Translations under genes and position numbers: made by a program | Source: Symsagittifera roscoffensis | Taxonomy: Eukaryota; Xenacoelomorpha; Acoela; Convolutidae | Length of the DNA: 60,000 bases | Direction of reading: 5' to 3' | NCBI RefSeq assembly: GCF_963678635.1 | Contig: NC_087071.1 | Coordinates: forward strand, 18,539,613 to 18,599,612 | The notes under the pieces: model-generated | What the model was told of the DNA's origin: nothing | Databases searched by the model: none | The model's input: only the letters and a program-made list of their open reading frames with translations | Shown: piece by piece, positions 22,641-32,366 of the stretch | How the letters are laid out: each line of letters opens with the position of its first letter | How positions within the stretch are numbered: the stretch's first letter is position 1

Positions 22641-23143
22641 TGGGTACCATTGAACCTTCTCTCGTCCCCGTCCACAAGAAAATTCTCCGCGACTGAACAC
22701 CAAAGAGCACTGATACTCTTTCCTCGACCGTAGTCCTAGGACCACCTCGGCTTTCAGTTTCGGGACCACAAGCGCTTCGATTTCTTCGGCAATGTCGCCC
22801 AACTTGAAGCGAGTTCTGACAATTCAACTCCGTCGACCACCATTATTTATCCGTCTGCTGTCTCCAGTCGACCTACATAGCGTTCCATCGTCGGTGCGTC
22901 AACCATTCTCCGCGCAACATCTGTCCTTATGAGGTTGGTGGTATCTCCGGTATCAAGCAGCACCTCAACATGGGTTCCGCCTACGCAAGCATTAACGACT
23001 GCTCCGCGTGGATCGCTGACCTCATGACTGATCCCAACACCCTCGATGCGCGTCCGCGAATTCTGTTTCGTTTCCAACTTTGGGTTGCTCTCTCTGAGCC
23101 TTGGTAGTCGCTCCAATAGCGATAGAACTTGTTCTTGCTCCAA
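22640..23143 (-). pseudogene. Aspartic protease domain
   Basis: The minus strand carries VEVLLDTGDTTNLIRTDVAR, with the DTG active-site triad, in the same frame as Gag and the first part of integrase. About 85 residues later VVLGLRS corresponds to the second conserved (I/V)LG motif of retropepsins. Spacing and order fit a retroviral-type protease that cleaves Gag-Pol. The frame is interrupted after the first motif. The domain runs straight into the deletion scar. Confidence 0.8.
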
Positions 23144-23283
23144 TATCTTCTCGCTCTGCCCTTCTCCATCATTATTTGCTTTCGTATCGTAACGCGCGCA
23201 AGACTGAGTTCCTGCAGTTTGCGTTCGCCTTTCCGCCTGATGTTTCTCAAATTGGGCCGGGACAAATCCTCCTTCGAACTCGC

Positions 23284-23410
23284 CTACTGTCCCGGCCCTT
23301 GGTAGTTCAAATGGTTCGCGCTTCTATGGGGACATCCTTTTGCAATGTGGCCCACCTGTCCACAATTAAAACAACCACCCTGGGTCCATGGGTTGTTTCC
23401 ACTCTGCGTT
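23284..23410 (-). pseudogene. Gag zinc knuckle (CCHC)
   Basis: GCFNCGQVGHIAKGCPH is a canonical C-x2-C-x4-H-x4-C knuckle, which binds RNA in Gag nucleocapsid regions. It lies in a frame different from the main Gag frame (which ends at 23366), so there is either a frameshift mutation or a frameshift site near 23390-23400. Confidence 0.85.
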
Positions 23411-24490
23411 TTGACTCGGGTTCGCAGAGTCGCGTTGCTGATTCTCTCCCCGTCGGATGTGTCTCTCTGGCTTGGGTTTACAAGGATCAACGAACCTACC
23501 TATCATTGTCGTTAATTTCTGCATCTGGGCCATCATTTGAGCCGCCAGATTGTTCTGGCGTGATTCCTGCATCTGCATCTGCAATCTCACCTCATCATAC
23601 CTCGAATTCTGGACATCAATCTGCTTCGCCAGGTTGTTCTGAGCCTTAATCATTTGGTCGTGCCTCTGATCAGTGTGGGTCTGCAATCTCGTCAGCTCCG
23701 TCCGTATCTGTTGAGTCTCGGCAGACAGCGTACTGTCTCCGCCAGCCTCAGTCGTCAGGTCTTGAACATCGTGCACCGACCGAACGTGATTAGGCCGTCT
23801 CTGAATTTTCATCCAGACTGTTTTGCGTGCCATATCTAGAGGCCGTGCTCGGGCCGCGGCCTGGTTGAAATTCTCGAGGTGTTCTCGCAGAAGCAATTCC
23901 TGAAGCTCGAAATCACACAATCCATCAGTGAACTGTTCGCGGTTCATGTCGTCCCGGTCTTGAGCTCCCATGTTTGTATTTGCAACTTCACCCAAGAATC
24001 GCACTCGTCTTGCAAAATCTCTCAAGCCCTCGCCTACCTCTTGCATGAGGTTTCTGAATTCAGCCCTCGCAGCTGATTGTGTCTGAAATGGCATCATCCT
24101 CTGATCGAGTTCCGCGAGCGTTCTGCCTAGCGTCGGCTCCTCGAACCCGTCAACTTCCTCTCGAAAGTGAGCTGGCATACTCGTGAACTCATCGAATGCC
24201 CAGCCTGTCAGACAAGTCGGCAGCACCATCCTGGCCTGCTCATCGTCCCATCGATTGGCGTCTGCTATCCAGGTAAAGTGTTTCCTCCAGTCTCGCCAGT
24301 TCTGATAACTGCTCGAGGGAAACCGATCTGGGCGTATCGTACCAAATCCGAACACTCCCTGTTGTCGATCGAGAGCATTGGCCGCTGCCATTTCAGCTTC
24401 TGCAATCAGCTGTCTGTCTTGATTGTTCATCGCCATCGCAATTGTTTCGTCGATCGTTCGTTCGTTATTCTTGTCTTCGTAATCCCGCAA
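23366..24490 (-). pseudogene. Gag-like capsid protein
   Basis: An open frame of up to 374 codons directly inside the right LTR. The first ATG is at 24436 (reading MAMNNQDRQLIAEAEMAAAN); the frame is open upstream to a TAG near 24515, so the start is uncertain. Residues around 65-110 (YQNWRDWRKHFTWIADANRW, LPTCLTGWAFDEF) match the pattern of retrotransposon Gag capsid domains. A Gln-rich, probably helical segment follows at about 245-320. The C-terminus should continue into the zinc knuckle but is cut off by a frame change. It forms the particle in related elements. The assignment is based on position, pattern and the adjoining knuckle. Confidence 0.8.
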
Positions 24491-24509
24491 AAATCGTCGT
24501 TGCAGCTAC

Positions 24510-24541
24510 AATCCAGAATAGCGCCCACCCTGGAGCGCCAC
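24510..24541 (-). other. Candidate primer binding site
   Basis: One base inside the right LTR, the minus strand reads TGGCGCTCCAGGGTGGGC. TGG plus GC-rich sequence at this place is where a tRNA 3' end (…CCA) anneals. I could not match it to a particular tRNA. Confidence 0.6.
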
Positions 24542-26546
24542 TGTAAACGTGGGGGAATTTACAATATCTCTAGGCCGGTCTTGCTCGCTATTTCACACAG
24601 CAGCAATATATTCCCTTTGGTACTGAGATCAGCGGGGCAACCGATTCCCAGTACTGTTCAAAATCCTAAAAGGGTTGATTTGGTGGTTGAATGTTCTGTG
24701 CTGTACTGTGCTGGTCGCCCCGTGATTCGTGCTCTTCCGTCAATCAATATTCGATCGCAACCACAATTCAAATAATAAGAATGAATTAAGAAATGAATAT
24801 AACCAAATACAGAGTAGCCTATAAATGGCTGAAACATAAATTAATCATTCAATTAAATGAAGGGGTTCGCGATTACTATTATTTAAACCAACTGCCTCCT
24901 GCAGTTCAATTAACACCTCACTACTAATTAACGTTCTCCTCGAGAACTTCTTTCAAAATCAATCGTTCAAAAACGATTCCGGTATCCTCTAGGTAGCCTA
25001 ACTAGCATTCACTAATTATTCTACATTCACGTTAACAAGTCTTCCAACTCGTTCTCACTTTACTTTGAGAATCAAGCGACTACCTTAGCTTGTAGCCCAA
25101 ACTGTTCTCTAACTAACTGAGAACCAACTATTCGACTCGCTCGCTATAATTCTTCTGTCTCTTACAGGCTCTCCGGTCACCCCCAATTCCTTATCTTTCT
25201 CTACACTTAGTTTTAGTTAAGTCAAGCCATTCCCTATCAGTCCTGACATCCGCCTAAATCACCCGTCCGCACATGTTTTAAGACTATATCCCTCCTCCTG
25301 TCAACTCTGCCACGTGCCAACTTCGGTTTCTTTTATCAATCTTTTCAAACTTATTAGATACCCGAAGTGTGGTAGCTGTCACAATTTGACCCAGCAAACA
25401 AATGTCATACGATTCAAATCAAATAGTTCTTGAACTCTGTGAATTTCAGCTCTCGAGTTCAACTAATCTCTAAACCATGCTATGTTTACTCAGTCTTTAT
25501 TCCAAGGTCTTTTTTTTAATTATCCCGTTAACGTTCTGACCTTCCAAGGGTAGGGGGAGACCCTTTTCATTGGTAGCTAAATCATTCCAAGCATCTAAAG
25601 TTTCTACCTGTACTTTTTTACAATTCCGACCTGCTAGCTATCAGGGTAACATGGTTCATCTTTTAGGGGTCAAACTAAACCAAAAGTCACCTCCGGAGAG
25701 CCAAGTAAATTGCTCGTCTATTCATACTATTTAGGAAACTTAAAACCTCATGCTATGCCTCTATTACTACCACTTTCCTCTGGGACTACTTTTCTTTAAC
25801 CCTGACTGATATTCTATTCATAGCGCATTTGCCAAGCTAAATTGAACCCAATGTTTACGATGTCCACTTTAAATTAAATCCTCTACTCCAAGGTTGCAAT
25901 GTAAAAACTATTTCTCTATCAGCTTCTGCTCTAGTTCCCAATATATAAGCTTTTCCCCAATTTTTAGCAAGGTGACCCATTCTCGTTTTCAGGGTTGGGC
26001 TGGGAAATACGCCACTCTCCGGTGTTCATTTTGGGGTTTTCCATGCATGTTTGGGGTCAAAAAGCCAAAAGGTCAACTTAAGGGCACCCAGGGGTCAACC
26101 GGGGTCAAACTTCCATTTTTGGGTTCAAAATCCCCTGGGGGCCCTAAATACCAATTTTCATTCATATCCCATTAATACTTCACTAGTTATACCATTTCTA
26201 AGGTCCACTATCACTTTTTCCGGGAAAAGGCTTTTAACACCGGAAGGAGTCACCGGAGGGTTTTCACTCACTAGGGGTCTTTTTTCGGGAGTGAATTCAA
26301 ATCATCTCTAGTATCACTCCTCTGAGTTTCATAACATTAGCTTTCTTAATTCCGATTTTTTTTGGGGGGGGGGGGGTTCGCCGATTTTGTCAAATTTTGT
26401 TTTCTGGCATAGGAGGGACGATATCTTCGAAGATTGAACTATTTCGAACTTTACCCTTTGTTTGCTCAAATGCTTAACTTAATGACGAATCAATCTTACG
26501 CTCAGCTTACTATAGCATGTAATACAGTAGAATCCCCAATTCTACA
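24542..26546 (-). repeat. LTR, right (5' LTR in element orientation), 2005 bases
   Basis: Starts TGTAAACG, ends TTCTACA, matching the left LTR apart from the missing block of about 450 bases (the join lies at GAGTGAATTC near 26289-26298) and scattered substitutions. A G-run at 26361-26377 is longer than in the other LTR. Confidence 0.9.
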
Positions 26547-26551
26547 AAGAG
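26547..26551 (+). repeat. Target-site duplication AAGAG, right
   Basis: Identical to 17633-17637. See that entry. Confidence 0.85.
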
Positions 26552-26776
26552 AACTATATTTTTTTCCGATTTTTAATAGGTAAGTTTTTCTGTTGGCTTC
26601 TGTTTGATTTTTAAAATCTTGCATGTTTAGCTAGTAGCCATTGCTGCCATAAATGATGGCAGTTTATAATAATTCCGTTAAAATGAGCCCAATGGAACCA
26701 ATAAAAAATTTTTTTTTCTGTCCTGGAGGTTTGTCTAAAAATACAGTAGGTGATTGCCTTCAGTGTTTTCAAACTT

Positions 26777-26973
26777 TACGAAGCCAAACTGTGTGTTTTG
26801 CGAAGTGTATGCGGATTTCGCAACAAGGACGCTCCCTTTGTTCTTCTTTTGTTCTTTCTTTTTCTTTGATCGTTCCTACAAAAATTTTAAAATGCCTGAA
26901 GACTTGTCTCTGGAACCCTGGAACATACAGGCACAAAATTGTGCGCCCATCCAGTGCACAGTTTGGCCTGGTA
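26777..26973 (+). mobile_element. TACGAGG-family MITE, 197 bases
   Basis: Full-length copy with ends TACGAAGCCAAACTGTG and CACAGTTTGGCCTGGTA and all internal blocks. Open frames of up to 130 codons across it are chance products of the element. Confidence 0.8.
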
Positions 26974-26999
26974 ATGAATGAACTTTGCGATATATGTGT

Positions 27000-27570
27000 T
27001 TTATTTTTGAACCCTTTTTCACAGACACAGGTCCATTCAAACTAGCTTTGTTAAATGTCAATTGGATTCGGTGTAGCGGCGACTTTTTATACCAGCAGTC
27101 GAAGCCAACATATAAAACTTTTGTCTAACTTTTTCTCAGCCAATTGTACTCATCACCCGGGCCGAAACTTTGGTATACATTTTTCAATGAAGAGGAGCTA
27201 AGTCAGCTCAATTTTTTCAACGATTTTTGATTAATCTAAACTGCTAATTTTGACATCAGAAACAAACTATACATTTTGTAGAAACTGTTCTGAAAAATAA
27301 AGACCATCTCTAGCATTATCGTTACTTTTCAGCAGCTGAGCTGATTGGCGAGGTATTCAATTTGGGAATATTAGACTGTGTGTTCGATCGGCTGCCATGA
27401 GAATGACAATTTCATCCAGAAATCTCCAGTTTTAGGTATACCACACTGCGACTATTTTTGACTAAGAATTTTGATGCAGAATTTTGAACGTGATGCAGAA
27501 AACAAGGCATTGTGTTGCTAAATAGAACATCTCTCAAAAACACTGCTTACCACAGTGACAAGGGTATGAA
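27000..27570. other. Unassigned AT-rich DNA
   Basis: No gene or repeat could be supported. Confidence 0.45.
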
Positions 27571-27583
27571 GGAAACAAGACTG

Positions 27584-27900
27584 CAAGACTGCTCGCGTCA
27601 GATCGAAGCCCTGATTGTTCCGACTGCTTTCAAGGTCTATGGAGCAGTAAAAACATGAAAAAATTAAAAGAATTAAGCAGAAATATTTTTTTAATTTGAT
27701 ATTTTTCGTGAAAATCATCCGCCACACGCCATATAAAGTTCATAGTGATAGATTTTTCCCTCAGTAACAAATCAGTTATGGCTAATAAGCGTCCTACAGT
27801 CACTTTGGAACGATTTCTAAGACGGATTAAATCTCCGCCTCTGCCTAATAGAGCGAAATATATTGCGCGTTAATTGTCCCTAATTGGCCAAAAAAGATCA
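27584..27900 (+). repeat. AGGGC-hairpin repeat family, partial copy
   Basis: Begins CAAGACTGCTCG, has a diverged form of the AGGGC-GAA-GCCCT hairpin, then TGTTCCGACTGC, AGGTCTATGGAGCAGTAAAAA and an AT-rich interior with CGCCATATAAAG. Other copies: 28038, 29602, 33110 and, inverted, 35400-35815, with end fragments at 40497 and 43427. Confidence 0.65.
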
Positions 27901-28037
27901 CAGGTGAAACATGTTTTCATATTTAAGCTCAATTCAACAATACTTTTTGAATGATTCAAAAAAATTCCCTCAAAAATGGTTAGTTAAAAACTCAAAAATT
28001 GTCTGTGATTGTTACTTTGTTACGAAATTCAGAATTA

Positions 28038-28600
28038 CAAGACTGCACGTAGAAAAGCAAAACCCTGAAAGTTTCGACTGACTTTAAAGGTCTATTGAGC
28101 AGTAAAAACATGAAAAAATAAAAAAAAAAACTTAAAAAAATTTTTTTTTTGAATTGGAGTTTTTGTAAAATTCATCATCCCACATGCCTTATAACCAGTA
28201 AAATCATATTTTTCTCTGCCAGCCACAAAGCTTTTAAGCTTTTTCTGACAATATGGAACGATTTCCAAGACGGATGAAACATCCGATTACGGGTTAAAAG
28301 CGCGAAATACATCGCATGGTAATTGTCTTAAATTGACCTAGGCAGCAGTATTTAAACCCTCATAACTTTACAAAAAAAGATCAGAGGTATAAGATCTGTT
28401 TTATTTGAAGCTCAAACAACAAAACGTTTTGAATTAAAAAGAAATTGGCTAGTTAAAAAGTCAAAATATGTCTGAAGAAAAAAAACACCAAGGAGCACAA
28501 AAATTCCGATACTTTCTTCGAAAGTCGGAACAACAAGACTGCTTGTATCAGGGCGAAACTCTGAGTGCTCCAGCTGCTTTTAACATCCACGTTTGCTTTG
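28038..28600 (+). repeat. AGGGC-hairpin repeat family, copy with following fragment
   Basis: Runs from CAAGACTGCACG through the GGTCTATTGAGCAGTAAAAA block to TCTGAAGAAAAAAAACACC and CTTTCTTCGAAAGTCGGAACAA, then immediately a second start CAAGACTGCTTG. A 78-codon open frame (28468-28704) is part of this repeat and of its duplicate, not a gene. Confidence 0.65.
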
Positions 28601-31136
28601 AAACAGATGTATTTATCAAAAAAAAACCGAAACTTTTTGCGAACATTTTTGGAAAACTTCTACCACACTTCTGTAAGGTACAAAGTGAGGTCTTTCCCAT
28701 ATGACAAAGAGACAAAAATTATTGGAACAATCTTTACAACGAACTAAACTTGCGCTTACGCATTGATTGCACATACGCAATAATCTGCGTTTACCCGATA
28801 TTCAAGTCAATCAAGGGAGGTTAACTGTCAAGATCTTGTGAGATAACCTCCTTTAAAGATTACCTTACTAAAGAAAAAAACAGCTTCACACGTTCAAGAC
28901 AACATATAGCGTTTGTGAGCAATAAAGCAATACCAGTACCAAGTGGTAACATTTAAATGTTCTAAGCAAGCAACGAAAGAGAAAATCGAAAATTATAACC
29001 ACACAAATGTTCATACACATAGTTCAAGCTAATTGACTCTATTGATCTGAAGTTAGACATAAAAAACAAAAAAGTAAATTTCAACACCTAGTTGCAAAAC
29101 TAGATAAATTATTTCAATTAAAACAAAAATATATGTTTTTGAAAAACTGAATTCGAAATGCATAAATTATAACCACAACTTGAAATTTTTTACGTGTTGA
29201 AAGCTAAACAGTGAGTATTATTTAAAAACTTTTAATAAATAGTTAACCTAAAATTTTTGTCCGGAATTGAACTTAAAAGTCTTTGAGACCGTAGTCGAAT
29301 TGGATCTTCATCGTTTTTTTTGTGCTCAGAATAAATTTTTGTGAAATTTTTTTTGTAATAATGTACAGGGTGCTCCAAAACCTATGAGACTTTTGAAAAA
29401 GGGCTGTCATTTGCGATTGAAATGACATATGAGTCTGATTTTTTGTAGGGTGATAGATGAGATGTGGAATTTTGAGAATCCATAACATATGCGATTTGGA
29501 AAACATATGCCATTTGGGGAAGGCAAAGAAGCAAGTTCACTTTGACCGATTTTGTTAATGTGAATGGCAAAGGTTTCAAGACAGGCCTGTGGGACTGGTT
29601 ACGACTGACTTTAAAGGTCTATTGAGCAGTAAAAACATGAAAAAATAAAAAAAAAAATTAAGAAAAATTTATTTTTGAATTTGGAGTTTTTGTGAAATTC
29701 ATCATCCCACATGCCTTATAACCAGTAAAATGATATTTTTCTCTGCCAGCCACAAAGCTTTTAAGCTTTTTCTGACAATATGGAACGATTTCCAAGACGA
29801 ATGAAACATCCGCTTACGGGTTAAAAGCGCGAAATACATCGCATGGTAATTGTCTTAAATTGACCTAGGCAGCAGTGTTTAAACCCTCATAACTTTACAA
29901 AAAAAGATCAGAGGTATAAGATCTGTTTTATTTGAAGCTCAACCAACAAAACGTTTTGAATTAAAAAGAAATTGGCTAGTTAAAAAGTCAAAATATGTCT
30001 GAAGAAAAAAAACACCAAGGAGCACAAAAATTCCGATACTTTCTTCAAAAGTCGGAACAACAAGACTGCTTGTATCAGGGTGAAACTCTGAGTGCTCCAG
30101 CTGCCTTTAAGATCCACGTTTGCTTTAAAACAGATGTATTTATCAAAAAAAAACCAAAATGTTTTGCGAACATTTTTGGAAAACTTCTACCACACTTCTG
30201 TAAGGTACAAAGTGAGGTCTTTCCCATATGACAAAGCATTAAAGCGACAAAAATTATTGGAACAATCTTTACAACGAACTAAACTTGCGCTTACGCATTG
30301 ATTGCACATACGCAATAATCTGCGTTTACCCGATATTCAAGTCAATCAAGGGAGGTTAACTGTCAAGATCTTGTGAGATAACCTCCTTTAAAGATTACCT
30401 TACTAAAGAAAAAAACACCTTCACACGTTAAAGACAACATATAGCGTTTGTGAGCAATAAAGCAATAGCAGTACCAAGTGGTAACATTTAAATGTTTTAA
30501 GCACGCAACGAAAGAGAAAATCGAAAATTATAACCACACAAATGTTTATACACATAGTTCAAGCTAATTGACTCTATTGATCTGAAGTTAGACATAAAAA
30601 AAAAGTAAATTTTAACACCTAGTTGCAAAACTAGATAAATTATTTCAATTAAAACAAAAATATATGTTTTAGAAAAACTTAATTCGAAATGCATAAATTA
30701 TAACCACAACTTGAAATTTTTTACGTGTTGAAAGCTAAACAGTGAGTATTATTTAAAAATTTCTAATAAATAGTTAACCTAAAAATTTTGTCCGGAATTG
30801 AACTTAAAAGTCTTTGAGACCGTAGTCGAATTGGATCTTCATCGTTTTTTTGTGCTCAGAATAAATTTTTGTGAAAATTTTTTTGTAATAATGTAATAAT
30901 CAGGGTGTTCCAAAACCTATGAGACTTTTGAAAAGGGGCTGTCATTTGCGATTGAAATGACTAATGAGTCTGATTTTTTGTAGGGTGATAGATGAGATGT
31001 GGAATTTTGAGAATCCATAACATATGCGATTTGGAAAACATATGCCATTTGGGGAAGGCAAAGAAGCAAGTTCACTTTGACCGATTTTGTTAATGTGAAT
31101 GGCAAAGGTTTCAAGACAGGCCTGTGGGACTGGTTA
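28075..31136 (+). repeat. Tandem duplication, about 1.53 kb x 2
   Basis: 28075-29601 and 29602-31136 are nearly identical copies that differ by scattered substitutions and small indels. The junction CGA at 29602-29604 is shared by both original breakpoints (CGA at 28075-28077 and at 31137-31139), so it formed at three bases of microhomology. Each copy contains an AGGGC-hairpin repeat, the left palindromic end (28807, 30342) and the left end of the mariner element (29366, 30901). Confidence 0.9.
29366..29601 (+). mobile_element. Duplicated left end of the mariner-type element
   Basis: Starts CAGGGTGCTCCAAAACCTATG directly after TA, matching 30901 onward, and is cut at 29601 where the next duplication unit begins. 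It shows that the transposon was present before the duplication. Confidence 0.85.
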
Positions 31137-32196
31137 CGAACAGGGGTGGTTGACCAAAGATTCGAAATAACAATTAACCGAGAGTTGCGCCACACTATGA
31201 AAACAGCTCTAAATCAAGCATACGAGGGTCATCAAGGGCATTTGATATCCCCTCAACCAGTTTATGGCGGATTTTGAGGCGAGACTTACAGTTTGTTCCA
31301 TTCAAAGTCAACAAACTGCATAAGAAATCAGAAAGAAATTACGAAATACGAGAAACATTTTGCTTGTGGTTATTATCTCAGGATCGATACTTTCACTCGA
31401 AGGTTCTCTGGAATGACGAAAAAAGTTGGGTTTCGGACCCAGAGTCAAACAGCCAAAACGATCGGATTTGGGCATGTGGCAACCCTCGTAATTTCGAAAA
31501 ACTCGATATCAGGGAAAAAGCAAAATATTGTGCTAGATTGGCCTTCTTCAAGGCGAAATCATAAGCCCTTTCTGGTTCCGAGATGAGAATGGAAGACCAA
31601 TAACGATCAACCAAGTTGTTTATCTCAACATCTCAGAAATCAAGTGTGCCTCTAGTGGAACATTAGGAGACCATAGTTCTAACAACACGGCGCAACATAC
31701 CATACAACCCATCCAGCATTACAGTTTCTACACACTGTTTTTGGTGACCGCATTATCAATCGTCATTCCTAAATTCCTTAGCCCGCTCAAAGCCCAGACC
31801 TTAATCCCCTGGACTACTGGTTTTGGTGTTAAGGTTGCGCTGCAATTCATCGCGAAAACCCCAGGTCTACTGCCGAACTGATCATAAACGTTAAAAATTT
31901 CTGTCGTGGGATCGCACAGGATCAGACTTCAGCTGCTACAGCCTCATTTCACAAGCGAATGATCAAATGTCAAGAAAATGGCGGGAAACGGTTTCAACAT
32001 CTCTTGAAATAAAAAATTTTACTTTAAATAAATTTTCCTCATCTCGTCTATAACGTGTTGAAATTTCATGTGTTCACGTCAATTCAGTTAGAAATGACAG
32101 CCTTTTTAAAAGTGTCATAGGTTTTGGAACACCCTGTATCTCGCAAGATAACCGTCAATTGAAAGAATCTAGCCATGATTAACCTCCTTGATCGAT
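30342..32196. mobile_element. Palindromic-end MITE interrupted by the mariner-type element
   Basis: The left end TCAATCAAGGGAGGTTAA (30342) and the inverted right end TCGATCAAGGAGGTTAA (32196-32180) pair. Next to them lie GTCAAGATCTTGTGAGATAACC and TCTCGCAAGATAACC. Without the 1236-base insertion it is about 620 bases. It is related to the ends of 11226-13530. The duplicated left end alone is at 28807. Confidence 0.55.
30901..32136 (+). pseudogene. Dead Tc1/mariner-type transposon
   Basis: Terminal inverted repeats of about 45 bases begin CAGGGTGTTCCAAAACC (30901) and end GGTTTTGGAACACCCTG (32136). The right end is followed by TA, and the duplicate left end at 29366 is preceded by TA, the expected target duplication. 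The plus strand encodes transposase pieces. Around 31274-31500 it reads LRRDLQFVPFKVNKLHKKSE and then VLWNDEKSWVSDPESNSQND, with the first catalytic Asp (family pattern FSDEK.F..N.QNDR.WA). PFWFRDENGRPITIN lies near 31567-31614. QHGATYHTT near 31684 has His where the second catalytic Asp (QQDGA) belongs. AQSPDLNPLDYWFW lies near 31785-31830. Several frameshifts and stops separate these. Length is normal for the superfamily. It is inactive. Confidence 0.9.
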
Positions 32197-32322
32197 TATA
32201 GTAACCAACCGGAGCAGAAACGTTTCGTCACATTGTTCGAAAATCAGAACAACCACCTAATTTGATGAACCGAAAACTAGAATAACATTCTCTCTTTACA
32301 TTTATATTTATATTGGAAATCA

Positions 32323-32328
32323 TTTATT
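32323..32328 (-). promoter_or_regulatory. Poly(A) signal AATAAA
   Basis: AATAAA on the minus strand, about 40 bases after the stop codon at 32367 of the three-exon membrane-protein gene, at the usual distance for a 3' end. Confidence 0.6.
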
Positions 32329-32366
32329 CAAAGTCAATCACCGGAATCGGGGATTGGAAATTTTAA

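Larger units (their letters stand above)
17638..26546 (-). mobile_element. Ty3/gypsy-type LTR retrotransposon, RT-deleted
   Basis: This is a complete-ended element on the minus strand, 8909 bases long. It is flanked by AAGAG target duplications, has LTRs beginning TG and ending CA, and has an internal region of 4459 bases. Transcription would run from the right LTR to the left. The internal order is Gag, CCHC knuckle, aspartic protease, then the last residues of RNase H, a linker, and integrase with a GPY-type C-terminal module. Protease before integrase, the GPY module and the 5-base duplication point to Ty3/gypsy. The whole of reverse transcriptase and nearly all of RNase H are missing, and frames are broken in several places. 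It could only have moved with help, or not since its deletion. The LTRs differ at several positions per hundred bases, so the insertion is not recent. Confidence 0.9.

Noticed and set aside
23380-23410. Programmed ribosomal frameshift between Gag and the zinc knuckle
   Set aside because: No clear slippery heptamer with downstream structure was seen; with frameshifts elsewhere in the element, ordinary decay is more likely.
20018-24775. Plus-strand open frames of up to 202 codons inside the LTR element
   Set aside because: They are antisense to Gag, protease and integrase, and have no domains of their own.
26653-27061. Open frame of 130 codons on the plus strand and others overlapping
   Set aside because: It crosses a TACGAGG-family MITE and its T-rich tract; no splice sites or protein character outside the repeat.
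28468-30231. Two 78-codon open frames with near-identical translation
   Set aside because: They are the two copies of a tandem duplication within a dispersed non-coding repeat; the similarity comes from recent duplication, not from protein conservation.
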